Positions 1 through 7,236 are shown, numbered from the stretch's first letter. The stretch: 14,710 bases of DNA from Lysobacterales bacterium (GCA_015494035.1 WGBZ01000059.1:1-14710); one strand, 5' to 3'. Program-made: numbers and translations. The notes: generated by a model from the sequence alone, not told the origin.

Positions 1-1
1 G

Positions 2-1573
2 TCCTCACCAGCTGGTACCTCTGCTGCAATTCCATCGCAACCGCCAGGAGCGACAAGGGCGCCAGCGCCAGTTGCCGGAGCAGGGCCCCGGGTGACGCCC
101 AGTCGTTCATTTCTCGACCAGGCCATGGCCGGGTTTTCCAACCAAACAACCCGAAAACTGTTTGATGCCCTGGCTCAGCAGCACAGTGCGTCAGCCCCTG
201 GCGATGGCATGGCCCCGCCAAGTAGCGGCTTTATCAAGCCCAACGTGGAACCGGCCACCCTGGATCGGGCCCTGGAGCGTTTTACGCCCAAGCAGACCGA
301 CCTGCCTGTGGGCAGGGAAGGCATTCAGCAATTAAAGAAGGAAGTGCTGAATGACATCAAGAATCAGACCGGGCTTTTCTACCCCAAGCTGGGCGCCTAT
401 GAGGAAAGCGCGCTGGATGTCATGGGCATGATGTTGGATGAAGTGCGGCAGACAGAGACTATCGATCCGCGTGTGATATCAGGTATTGGCAAGGTGCAGG
501 TGCCGCTGGTGCGCGTGGCCATTAACGAACCGGCCTTTTTTGACGAGCAGACGCATCCGGCGCGACAGTTTCTCGAGACCATGGTAGGTGCTGCTCAGCG
601 CTGGTACGGTTCCAAGGTCATTGAGGACCTGGATAAATTCAGTCACATGGTGACGCATAATTTTGACGGTTCTTCCAAGGCGTTTGCCGAAGCCGGGGAC
701 GATCTGCAAAAGTTTTTGCGGATGACTGAAATCAAGTCCAGAAAGGCCGAGTCGAAGTGGGTCAAGGCTGCCCAGGGCAAGGAAAAACTGGAACTGACCC
801 GCAACGAAGTGGACACGCTTATTAATCGCTATCTGCGCGTGGACATGGCCGACTTCCTCAAAGACCTGTTGGAACTGGTGGTGAAGGACTCTATGACCCT
901 GACCCTGTTGCGTGAAGGCCCAGACAGTCAACAGTGGAAGATGCAGGTTAAGGCCGTACAGGCCCTTTCCCACATGACTTACCCGCGCGAAGCGGGCCAG
1001 ATTTCCAAAACCGAGCGCACCACGGTTATTAAGGAACTGGGCAAGATGATGGAACAGCTCGGGTTTTCGGCAAAAGACAAACAGGCCAGCCTGGTCAATC
1101 TGGAAAAATGCGCCCATTGGGCTCAGAAGAGCAGTGAAAATCCGGAACCCGAGCCAGGCTACGAGGAAGTGTCCGCTTTCAATCCGCTGTCGAAGAAACG
1201 AAAGGCTCAACAAAAGAAGAAAAAAATTGAAGAACTGCGACCGCTGAACGATGAGGAAAATGCCATGCTGGCCAAACTGCGCCTGTTGCCATTTGGTAGT
1301 CTGTTTGACTTCATCCAGAATCAGCAAATGGACAAGATTCGTTACAAGCTCAGCTGGTTAAGCCCGGTGAGTAACAAAGCCCTGTTTGTGACGCTGACCG
1401 GTAATGCACCCATGGAACGCAGCTTGCACTCGCTGGCCATTGACATGGTTCGCGGCACGGTGGTTTATGTCAAACCCATCACGGAAGGGTTTTTCGAACG
1501 CACTCTGAAGAAAATCATGGAGTCCCTGCGCTTTGGCAGCGAAGGGACAAAAAATGTCATACCAGCCACCTGA
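2..1573 (+). CDS. DUF1631 family protein, 5'-truncated by window edge
   Basis: The reading frame is open from the window edge to the TGA at 1571-1573, so only the C-terminal ~523 residues are visible and the true start lies upstream. The first 30 or so codons are rich in Pro, Ala and Gly, like an interdomain linker. A mostly alpha-helical, charged body follows. A lysine-rich patch (around 1187-1230) precedes a C-terminal domain with LPFGSLFDF, then a KLSWLSP...ALFVTLTGN segment and a final helix ending near FFERTLKKI. That C-terminal pattern is what I associate with DUF1631 proteins of Pseudomonas and relatives, which have no established function. The K-L-S-W-(x)-S-P strand pair is reminiscent of a PilZ-like beta-barrel, and a true PilZ gene follows 110 bp downstream, so a link to c-di-GMP signalling is an inference. 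Family assignment is from memory of motifs, not a search. Confidence 0.75.
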   Translation, partial: SSPAGTSAAIPSQPPGATRAPAPVAGAGPRVTPSRSFLDQAMAGFSNQTTRKLFDALAQQHSASAPGDGMAPPSSGFIKPNVEPATLDRALERFTPKQTDLPVGREGIQQLKKEVLNDIKNQTGLFYPKLGAYEESALDVMGMMLDEVRQTETIDPRVISGIGKVQVPLVRVAINEPAFFDEQTHPARQFLETMVGAAQRWYGSKVIEDLDKFSHMVTHNFDGSSKAFAEAGDDLQKFLRMTEIKSRKAESKWVKAAQGKEKLELTRNEVDTLINRYLRVDMADFLKDLLELVVKDSMTLTLLREGPDSQQWKMQVKAVQALSHMTYPREAGQISKTERTTVIKELGKMMEQLGFSAKDKQASLVNLEKCAHWAQKSSENPEPEPGYEEVSAFNPLSKKRKAQQKKKKIEELRPLNDEENAMLAKLRLLPFGSLFDFIQNQQMDKIRYKLSWLSPVSNKALFVTLTGNAPMERSLHSLAIDMVRGTVVYVKPITEGFFERTLKKIMESLRFGSEGTKNVIPAT

Positions 1574-1647
1574 GTGATTTCCTCTGCGCTTTTTTGGCCC
1601 CAAAACCCCTTTTATGGGCCAGGAGTCGCCCTAATGGGTGGATTTTC

Positions 1648-1676
1648 CATGCGTTTAACACCAGCATGCCTATAAT
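1648..1676 (+). promoter_or_regulatory. Candidate promoter (-10 TATAAT) for PilZ gene
   Basis: A perfect TATAAT lies at 1671-1676, just upstream of the PilZ start region. At 16-18 bp spacing there is no good TTGACA match (the best-spaced hexamer is near 1648-1653), so the -35 is weak. If used, transcription would begin near 1682-1684, making the ATG at 1684 leaderless or giving the ATG at 1714 a 30-nt leader. Confidence 0.35.
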
Positions 1677-1683
1677 GGATCGC

Positions 1684-2055
1684 ATGTCAAACGAAAAACT
1701 CGAAGAAAATACCATGATCCATGCTGATGTCATCGAATCCCGACAGGCCGACCGCCTCAAGCCCGCAGCCAATTGCCAGGTGACTGACGTGCTGACCGGC
1801 ACGACTCTGGGTGAGGTGTTGAATATTTCCAGCGAAGGCCTGATGCTGGTTTCCCCAGTGCCGATTAGCGAAGGCAGTATCTATCAGGTGGATATACGCT
1901 GCCAGTTGCAAGGCATGGGCCGCATTTCCGCCGGTATCGAATGCCTGTGGACTGATCCTCATGGCAATGGTGGCACGCTGGCCGGCTTTCAGATCATTGA
2001 TATTTCCGATGAAGACCAGCAAGCCCTATATCGCTTGCTGGAAGTTTCAAGCTAA
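1684..2055 (+). CDS. PilZ domain protein (c-di-GMP receptor)
   Basis: A 123-residue single-domain PilZ protein. Numbered from the ATG at 1684, the two c-di-GMP signatures are intact: RQADR (RxxxR) at residues 20-24 and NISSEG ([D/N]xSxxG) at 47-52. The rest is beta-strand rich (EGSIYQVDIRC, LAGFQIIDI) and ends in a short helix (DEDQQALYRLLE), the normal PilZ architecture. Stand-alone PilZ proteins bind c-di-GMP and pass the signal to motility, pilus or polysaccharide machinery; the target here is unknown. In-frame starts exist at 1675, 1684 and 1714. The 1675 ATG lies inside the TATAAT box, and GAAGAA precedes 1714, so the start is uncertain within 13 codons. The stop TAA uses the TA flank plus the first base of foldback element copy 1. 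It may function with the DUF1631 protein just upstream. Confidence 0.85.
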   Translation: MSNEKLEENTMIHADVIESRQADRLKPAANCQVTDVLTGTTLGEVLNISSEGLMLVSPVPISEGSIYQVDIRCQLQGMGRISAGIECLWTDPHGNGGTLAGFQIIDISDEDQQALYRLLEVSS

Positions 2056-2220
2056 GGAAGCTCTGATTGGATCTGGCTCGAGCAGATTGGAGTGCAAAAT
2101 TGTTCAGTTCAAGGCGCAAACCGCGCGTAATAGCCAGGCTATTGCGAAGGTTTGCAACATTCGAAATGGACAATTTTACGCCGCAAGATGCCGCGTCACG
2201 ATTCAATCAGCACTTCCCTA
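2053..2220 (-). repeat. Foldback repeat element, copy 1 (MITE-like)
   Basis: This 168-bp segment, including TA at each end, folds back on itself over its whole length. The left end AGGAAGCTCTGATTGGATC pairs with the inverted right end GATTCAATCAGCACTTCCC, the inner arms carry GCAAACC/GGTTTGC, and the centre is AATAGCC-A-GGCTATT (2129-2143). The reverse complement aligns closely with copy 3 (9703-9867) along its length. The two arms differ in sequence, which fixes orientation: this copy is inverted relative to copies 2 and 3. It has no coding capacity. It lies between the 3' ends of the PilZ gene and the convergent tolC. TA flanks are what insertion by an IS630/Tc1-mariner-type transposase would leave; the mobilising enzyme is not in the window. 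Confidence 0.85.
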
Positions 2221-2293
2221 ACCCGCTTACGCAGGTTTCATCACCCAGGCCCATATATTTGGTTGCCGGGTTAATATGAAGCCGGATTAAATA

Positions 2294-2320
2294 AAAACCC
2301 GCTTGTTCGAAGCGGGTTTT
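2294..2320. terminator. Bidirectional rho-independent terminator
   Basis: Perfect 11-bp inverted repeat AAAACCCGCTT / AAGCGGGTTTT with a 5-nt loop (GTTCG). The A/T tails give U-runs in both directions. It sits 12 bp past the tolC stop and also serves rightward transcription from PilZ through foldback copy 1. Confidence 0.9.
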
Positions 2321-2332
2321 ATCGTGGAAAAT

Positions 2333-3721
2333 TTAACTCTTTTCTTCAGTGTTGCCCGGAGAGGTTTCGGTTAACAACTGATTGATGTCCTGCACGTCTT
2401 CATCGGTCAGGGTCCCCGCGGCGCGTTCCAGCCCCAACACCTGTTGCAGATAATCGTACTTGGCCTTGGCATAATCGCGCTGCGCCTGATACAGCCCGCG
2501 CTGGGCAATAAGCACATCCACAATAGTCCGGGTGCCTACTTCATATCCGGCCTGGGTCGCTTCCAACGCGGCCTTGGCGGAAATCACTGCTTGCTTACGC
2601 GCTTCCAGGCCACTGATGGCGGCTTTCAGGCCATACCAGGCACTGCGTACCTGGCGCACCGTTTGCCGTTGGGCTTGTTCCAAGCGATCCAGTGCCGCCT
2701 CGTATTCCTTGCGTGCTTGACGCGTTTGCGAGCTGGTGCGGCCGCCGGAATAAATCGGCACATTCAGGTTAAGCCCCAGGTTGCGATTGACGGTGTCCTG
2801 ATCCACTAAGGCGATAATTTGCTGGTAAGTTGGTGAATTTGGATCCGGATCACGAATAGCTTGGTCGAACTGGGTGGAGTTGTTGTGGCTATAGGATAAG
2901 CCCAGTGTCGGGTAATGCCCCGCACGGCGTAGCCTAACGGTTTTTTCGGCAATCTCCGCGCCAATTCTGGCTTGCCCCAGGTTGGGGTTTTTGCTCAGGG
3001 CAGTTTCTTCCTTGGCCTTGAGTGGCGGCAGGCTGTCTTCGCTCACGGCCAGTTCTTCCGGTGGCCGTTTGAGGTTGATGTAGTATTCCTGCGCAACTTC
3101 ATACAGGGCCTCGCGGGCATCCTGCAGGGCATTTTCAGCCACAATCACGCGCGCTCGGGCCGCGTCATAGCTGGCTTTGGCTTCGTGCACATCGGTAATG
3201 GCCGCCAGGCCCACCTTGAAGCGCTGCTCGGCCTGTTCCCATTGGCGCTTCATGGCTTTCAGCTCGGCCTTGGCAAAACGCAGGCTATCTTCGGCATTGA
3301 GTACACCAAAATAGGCCTTGGCCACACGCAACAGAAAATCCTGATAGGCCGCGTCGTATTCGGCAGCCGCCAGGGCGGTCTGCAGCTTGCCAATGCGGTA
3401 ATTTTCAATGTTGCCTTGGTTGTAAATGCTTTGTTGCAGGGCCACCTGCCAGAATTCGCGTTCCGTGTCGGGCACATCAATATCCCCAAACTGGCCGAAG
3501 GTCAGGTCTGTTTTGTTTTTGCTGCGCCCGGCGCTGCCGTTGATTTGGGGCAGGAATGCCGACAGGGCCTGTTTTTTGATTTCCTGCTTGGCTTCCTTCT
3601 GGTGCATGGCCGCAGACAGTTGCGGGTCGCTGGACTTGCTGCGCTGCAGCACTTCGACCAAGTCGGCAGCAGTGGCCGGCAAGGCCAGGCCAAGGGCGAT
3701 GATGAGGCTGAATTTTTTCAT
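2333..3721 (-). CDS. tolC: TolC family outer membrane efflux/secretion channel
   Basis: A 462-residue precursor of the TolC/OEP family (E. coli TolC precursor is 493). The N-terminus MKKFSLIIALGLALPATAA is a clear signal peptide, cleaved after ATAA or nearby, so the start is set at 3721 rather than at the longer open frame to 3898, which runs back through the pcm 3' end. Two OEP repeats are visible: the first with AYFGVLNAEDSLRFAKAE and RFKVGLAAITDVHEAKA, the second with SAWYGLKAAISGLEARK and GYEVGTRTIVDVLIAQ, each with long helical coiled-coil stretches; LNVPIYSGGRTSS marks the strand-turn entry to the second. TolC trimers span the outer membrane and connect with RND, MFS or ABC exporters; no inner-membrane partner lies in this window. 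Only 11 bp separate it from pcm and its SD is weak, so it is probably translated from a shared pcm-tolC message. Confidence 0.93.
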   Translation of the reverse strand: MKKFSLIIALGLALPATAADLVEVLQRSKSSDPQLSAAMHQKEAKQEIKKQALSAFLPQINGSAGRSKNKTDLTFGQFGDIDVPDTEREFWQVALQQSIYNQGNIENYRIGKLQTALAAAEYDAAYQDFLLRVAKAYFGVLNAEDSLRFAKAELKAMKRQWEQAEQRFKVGLAAITDVHEAKASYDAARARVIVAENALQDAREALYEVAQEYYINLKRPPEELAVSEDSLPPLKAKEETALSKNPNLGQARIGAEIAEKTVRLRRAGHYPTLGLSYSHNNSTQFDQAIRDPDPNSPTYQQIIALVDQDTVNRNLGLNLNVPIYSGGRTSSQTRQARKEYEAALDRLEQAQRQTVRQVRSAWYGLKAAISGLEARKQAVISAKAALEATQAGYEVGTRTIVDVLIAQRGLYQAQRDYAKAKYDYLQQVLGLERAAGTLTDEDVQDINQLLTETSPGNTEEKS

Positions 3722-3732
3722 GGTGTGTGATC

Positions 3733-4380
3733 TCATAATTGAAAATCGGGAGTGCGGGCCGGTTCCTTCAGCGGCGGCACCAGGGTTTCGAAAGCCGGGG
3801 TCACGGTAACGGAGTCGGCATTTTTTTCGATCAGTTGGGCCTGCATGACCGGCGGCTGGCCAACAATGGCAAAAATACGCCCACCGGGTTTGAGCCATTC
3901 CAGCAAAAAGTCGGGCCTTTCGCTCACCGAACCGGTGAGCACGATGGCGTCATAGCGCCTGTCGGGTTTGAACGAAAAAAGGTCCTGTTGCATCAGGTGC
4001 GCATTGCTGATGCCCTGTTTTTCCAAGCGATTCCCTGCCTGTTCGATAAAATCCGCATGAATGTCGATGCTGTCAACATGTTTGCCCAGGGTGGCCAGCA
4101 AGGCCGTCAGGTAACCACTGCCGGTGCCAACTTCCAGAATGTCATCTTCCGGATTGATGCCGAGCGCTTGCAAGGTGCGGCCTTCCACCACTGGCTTCAT
4201 CATGAATTGGTCATGCCCCAGTGGCAAAGCCAGGTCGGCAAAGGCCAGTTTTCGCTGGGGAATTTGCACAAATTCTTCCCGTGGCACGGCTTTCATTGCC
4301 TCCAGAATACGTGGGTCGGTTACGTCCCAGGCGCGTACCTGGCTGGTTATCATGTTGTCACGAGCGGTTTCAAAATTCAT
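3733..4380 (-). CDS. pcm: Protein-L-isoaspartate O-methyltransferase family protein
   Basis: A 215-residue SAM-dependent methyltransferase of the PCMT family. The start at 4380 is preceded by AGGAAG at good spacing. The N-terminus (MNFETARDNMITSQVRAWDV, then VPREEFV) is of the type common in alphaproteobacterial and tolC-linked homologues. The SAM-binding motif I is EVGTGSG at residues 83-89, and GGRIFAIVG lies in the C-terminal half. The family repairs isoaspartyl residues by methyl transfer. However, the segment that in E. coli Pcm reads GQGQTISQP, which helps hold the isoaspartyl substrate, reads GHDQFMMKP here (residues 55-63), and the later TAAPPE segment is TGSVSE. It may therefore be a diverged subfamily with a different acceptor. 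It is first gene of the operon with tolC, a pairing I recall from other gammaproteobacteria. Confidence 0.85.
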   Translation of the reverse strand: MNFETARDNMITSQVRAWDVTDPRILEAMKAVPREEFVQIPQRKLAFADLALPLGHDQFMMKPVVEGRTLQALGINPEDDILEVGTGSGYLTALLATLGKHVDSIDIHADFIEQAGNRLEKQGISNAHLMQQDLFSFKPDRRYDAIVLTGSVSERPDFLLEWLKPGGRIFAIVGQPPVMQAQLIEKNADSVTVTPAFETLVPPLKEPARTPDFQL

Positions 4381-4697
4381 TGATTTCTTCCTGTTGTATG
4401 AATCCCGTTCGCCTGTTGGTGCGAACGTTTTGTTGTCTGGATTGCCTCGATGCCAGAATCGGGCGATAATTCCTGCAGCGGTGGAGGGCCATGCGTGGCC
4501 TGCTACCAACCTAAGGAACCTCTGATTGAATCGTGAACTTGCTTCTCACGCCTGAAATGTCCGATAACTGCGTTGAAGTTCTGGCCAATAGCCGGCTATT
4601 AGCTGCGAACTCCGCCTTATTTTCGAACATTTCCGGAATAATTTGCTTTGTCCAGATTCAATCAGAGCTTCCCTAACAGATCAGGAACAGTTAATTT
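4381..4697. other. Divergent intergenic region between pcm and the rsmG operon
   Basis: This 317-bp region carries no convincing large gene. It contains the pcm ribosome-binding site (complement of 4388-4393), a 7-bp stem CGTTCGC (4406-4412) / GCGAACG (4421-4427) that would lie in the pcm 5' leader, and foldback copy 2 (4512-4675). Only 22 bp separate the foldback from the next start codon. I could not identify a convincing -35/-10 pair for either direction. Confidence 0.6.
4512..4675 (+). repeat. Foldback repeat element, copy 2 (diverged)
   Basis: A 164-bp element with TA at each end. The left end AGGAACCTCTGATTGAATC pairs with the right end GATTCAATCAGAGCTTCCC (one mismatch plus the outermost base), and the centre is AATAGCC/GGCTATT with no spacer. 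The interior has drifted from copies 1 and 3, but the arms still pair with one another: GAAATGTCCGA against GAAATGTTCGA inverted, and AGTTC against GAACT where the other copies have GCAAACC/GGTTTGC. Same orientation as copy 3. It lies in the divergent pcm/rsmG intergenic region. Confidence 0.8.
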
Positions 4698-4808
4698 ATG
4701 GGCAATGTAACGGAATTTCCAGCACAAAACCATGGGCCAATGGTCATTTTGGCCAGGGAAAGCCAGGTCTGTGGTCATTGTGGCTGGCACAAGGGCACAA
4801 TGCAATGA
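4698..4808 (+). CDS. Candidate 36-residue CxxC microprotein coupled to rsmG
   Basis: An open frame of 36 codons plus stop. It begins MGNVTEFP and carries a single CGHCG (CxxC, residues 25-28) near its C-terminus, as in small zinc-ribbon knuckles or redox motifs; two cysteines and nearby histidines could help bind a metal, which is inference. AGGAAC (4683-4688) lies 9 nt before the ATG. The TGA stop at 4806-4808 overlaps the ATG of rsmG at 4805-4807 (ATGA), a classic translational-coupling arrangement, and this is the main argument that it is real. Third-position GC appears lower than in rsmG, and the short length allows a chance ORF. I do not recognise a named family. It is too short for most gene callers. 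Confidence 0.5.
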   Translation: MGNVTEFPAQNHGPMVILARESQVCGHCGWHKGTMQ

Positions 4809-5479
4809 CAGCCGGTCTCGCCATTCAGGAAAGCCATACGCCAGAGATGCTGTTGCGTGAAGGACTGAAGGCCCTTGATCTGCCCACCGACCGGGTTCCG
4901 CTGTTGTTGCAATACCTGGAACTGCTGGCCAAATGGAACCGCGCTTATAATATCACAGCCATCCGCGAGCCGCGTCAAATGGCGGTTTTGCATGTGCTGG
5001 ACAGCCTGGCGGCCTTGCCTCATATCGATGCGCGTCGACTGGTGGATGTGGGTACCGGTGGCGGCATGCCCGGTATGTTATTCGCCATCATGCGACCCGA
5101 TTGGCGCATCACGCTGCTGGACAGCAATCAGAAGAAAACCCGTTTTTTGCGCCGGGCCGCTCGTGAGTTGGGGCTGGACAATGTCGAGGTGGTGTGTGAG
5201 CGGGTGGAAAAATTCCGGCCGACCCAATTATTCGATGTGGTAATATCCAGAGCCTTTGCACAAACCGGGCTTTTTTTGTGCCTGGCGGGCCATTTGTGTG
5301 ATCCCGAGGGCCACCTGGTGGCCATGAAAGGCCCGCGCGATGAAAGCGACAGTATTCCGGCCGATTGCCCGTTTGAACTGGAAAAGACCGTGCCCTTGCA
5401 GGTGCCTTTTCTCAACGCGTATCGGCAGTTACTGTTTTTTCGTCCACAATTCGTCAGTCAGCCGCAGAAGTCGCCATGA
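4805..5479 (+). CDS. rsmG: 16S rRNA (guanine527-N7)-methyltransferase RsmG
   Basis: A 224-residue RsmG/GidB (E. coli 207). It makes m7G at position 527 of 16S rRNA using SAM; loss is linked to low-level streptomycin resistance in other bacteria. Signatures: LAKWNRAYNITAIR (residues 41-54), HVLDS (63-67), the SAM loop DVGTGGGMPG (81-90), LLDSNQKKTRFL, and the ISRAFA motif near residue 145. The start at 4805 is chosen because its ATG overlaps the stop of the upstream microprotein frame and AAGGG lies 9 nt before it; an ATG at 4847 would give 210 residues, nearer E. coli length, and is possible. The frame also runs open back to a TTG inside foldback copy 2, but that extension encodes repeat sequence and is not part of the gene. 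It is followed after 33 bp by parA. mnmG, its frequent upstream partner, is not here. Confidence 0.93.
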   Translation: MTAGLAIQESHTPEMLLREGLKALDLPTDRVPLLLQYLELLAKWNRAYNITAIREPRQMAVLHVLDSLAALPHIDARRLVDVGTGGGMPGMLFAIMRPDWRITLLDSNQKKTRFLRRAARELGLDNVEVVCERVEKFRPTQLFDVVISRAFAQTGLFLCLAGHLCDPEGHLVAMKGPRDESDSIPADCPFELEKTVPLQVPFLNAYRQLLFFRPQFVSQPQKSP

Positions 5480-5512
5480 AACGTTCCTCAAAACAATCCG
5501 GAAAATGAGTTT

Positions 5513-6304
5513 ATGAGCCGCAACAGCCGAATCATTGCCATTGCCAACCAGAAAGGCGGCGTGGGGAAAACCACCACTTCGGTCAATCTGGCGGTGGGTT
5601 TGGCTCGATTGAAAAAGAAAGTCCTGTTGCTGGATCTCGACCCCCAGGGCAATGCCACCATGGGCTGTGGTATCAATGGCCGCGAACTAGCACCCAATGC
5701 CTGTGATCTGTTGCTGGGCGAGGCCAGCATGCAGGATGTGATCGTACCGGTGCCGGACATGGGCTTCGACCTGGTGGGATCTAATACCGACCTTACCGCC
5801 GCCGAACTGAACCTGATGGACGTACCCCATCGCGAAAGCGTATTGCGTGAGGCCCTGCGGCCGGTTCGTGCAGCGTACGATTACATACTGATTGACTGCC
5901 CGCCGTCATTGAGTATGCTGACCATCAATGCCCTCACGGCGGCTCAGGGGGTGCTGATTCCCATGCAGTGCGAATATTATGCCCTGGAGGGGTTGACCAG
6001 CCTACTGGACACCATTGAGCGCATCCAGTCGGCGGTCAATGAAGAGCTTGAAATCGAGGGGTTGCTACGCACCATGTTTGATGTCCGTAACAACCTGTCC
6101 ACGGAAGTCAGTAACCAGTTGTTGCACCATTTTGAAGACAAGGTGTTTGCCACCGTTATTCCACGCAACGTGCGCGTGGCCGAAGCGCCTAGCTACGGGC
6201 AGTCGGTGATAGATTACGACCCCCATTCGCGTGGCGCTATCGCCTACCTGGGGCTGGCCGGTGAGCTGATCCGGCGCAACAGAAAACGACAGGAGCAGAC
6301 ATAA
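5513..6304 (+). CDS. parA: Chromosome partitioning ATPase ParA (Soj)
   Basis: A 263-residue ParA/Soj ATPase, usual chromosomal length. The deviant Walker A motif KGGVGKTT is at residues 14-21, followed by VLLLDLDPQGNAT (Walker A' region) and the DCPPSLS motif. ATP-bound dimers coat the nucleoid non-specifically, and ParB bound at parS stimulates hydrolysis, drawing origins apart. There is no long N-terminal DNA-binding domain as in plasmid P1-type ParA, so this is the chromosomal class. The ATG at 5513 has GGAAAA upstream. Its stop TAA overlaps the first base of the parB ATG (TAATG), so the two are translationally coupled. Confidence 0.96.
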   Translation: MSRNSRIIAIANQKGGVGKTTTSVNLAVGLARLKKKVLLLDLDPQGNATMGCGINGRELAPNACDLLLGEASMQDVIVPVPDMGFDLVGSNTDLTAAELNLMDVPHRESVLREALRPVRAAYDYILIDCPPSLSMLTINALTAAQGVLIPMQCEYYALEGLTSLLDTIERIQSAVNEELEIEGLLRTMFDVRNNLSTEVSNQLLHHFEDKVFATVIPRNVRVAEAPSYGQSVIDYDPHSRGAIAYLGLAGELIRRNRKRQEQT

Positions 6305-7173
6305 TGGCACAGAAAAAACGCGGACTGGGACGGGGCCTGGATGCCCTGCTGGGCAGCAAGGAATCCCCTTCGGCTTCCAGCGCTTCACTGGCCAATCCGG
6401 CGGATTTGTTGCAGGAGCTGGATATCGAGCGTATTCAGCCGGGTCAGTATCAACCACGTTCTGCCATGGATGCGGCCAAATTGCGCGAACTGGCTGATTC
6501 CATCAAGGCACAGGGCATTGTACAGCCCATTGTGGTCCGCCCTGTGGGCAACAACCGTTACGAAATCATTGCTGGCGAACGTCGCTGGCGCGCCGCCCAG
6601 ATTGCCGAGCTGAGTCAGGTGCCGGTGGTGGTCAAGGACGTGGATGACCGCCAGACCATCGCCATGGCCCTGATCGAAAACATTCAGCGCGAAGACCTCA
6701 ACCCGCTGGAGGAGGCCTCGGCGCTGCAACGCCTGATTGAAGAATTTGACATTACCCACCAACAGGCTGCCGAAGCCGTGGGGCGCTCGCGTGCCGCGGT
6801 TAGCAACCTCTTGCGGCTGTTGGAACTGCATCCCAAAGTTAAAGAATACGTGGACGACAAGGCACTGGACATGGGCCACGCTCGGTGTTTGCTGGCGCTG
6901 GATCAGAACGACCAACCGGCGGCGGCCGCCGAAATCATCCGCAAGGGACTGAGCGTGCGCCAGGCCGAGGCGCTGGTAAAAAACTGGCACCGTGACAACA
7001 CCCCCACGGCCCCTGCCCGCAAGGACCCGGACATTGCCAGCCTGGAACAGAGCCTGAGCGAAAAACTGTGCACCAAAGTGGTGGTGAACCACACTGCCAG
7101 CGGCAAGGGCAAGCTCGTTATTCATTACCACAGCCCAGACGAACTGGACGGTATTCTCGATCGTTTTCAATAG
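6304..7173 (+). CDS. parB: Chromosome partitioning protein ParB (Spo0J)
   Basis: A 289-residue ParB. The N-terminal KKRGLGRGLDALLG peptide (residues 4-17) is the ParA-stimulating segment typical of chromosomal ParB. The CTP-binding/hydrolysis core includes GERRWRA (91-97) and ENIQREDLNPLEEA (125-138). A helix-turn-helix follows at about 150-172 (THQQAAEAVGRSRAAVSNLL), and the C-terminal ~50 residues form the dimerisation domain. ParB loads at parS and slides as a CTP clamp. No good copy of the near-universal parS palindrome was found by eye inside this window. The start codon overlaps the parA stop. No mobile or plasmid replication gene is nearby, supporting a chromosomal locus. Confidence 0.96.
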   Translation: MAQKKRGLGRGLDALLGSKESPSASSASLANPADLLQELDIERIQPGQYQPRSAMDAAKLRELADSIKAQGIVQPIVVRPVGNNRYEIIAGERRWRAAQIAELSQVPVVVKDVDDRQTIAMALIENIQREDLNPLEEASALQRLIEEFDITHQQAAEAVGRSRAAVSNLLRLLELHPKVKEYVDDKALDMGHARCLLALDQNDQPAAAAEIIRKGLSVRQAEALVKNWHRDNTPTAPARKDPDIASLEQSLSEKLCTKVVVNHTASGKGKLVIHYHSPDELDGILDRFQ

Positions 7174-7236
7174 GCCATTTAATGAGCGGGCAGCCGGTCT
7201 CATCAAGCCGCCGGCCATGCCAGGTGGGCGTATTTC

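Noticed and set aside
1595..1621. TGGCCC/GGGCCA inverted repeat after the DUF1631 gene as a terminator
   Set aside because: A 15-nt loop, a 6-bp stem and no following T-run on the plus strand make termination unlikely.
4741..4789. Direct repeat TGGTCATT-T/G-TGGC spaced 31 bp upstream of rsmG
   Set aside because: It lies inside the proposed microprotein frame, is short, and is not a multiple of three. It looks incidental.
4643..4804. Upstream in-frame extension of rsmG from a TTG
   Set aside because: It starts within foldback copy 2 and would encode repeat sequence. The ATG at 4805 overlaps the upstream stop and gives a normal RsmG.
5476..5508. 10-codon ORF overlapping the rsmG stop by ATGA
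   Set aside because: Too short to support as a gene. It could aid coupling to parA, but there is no independent evidence.
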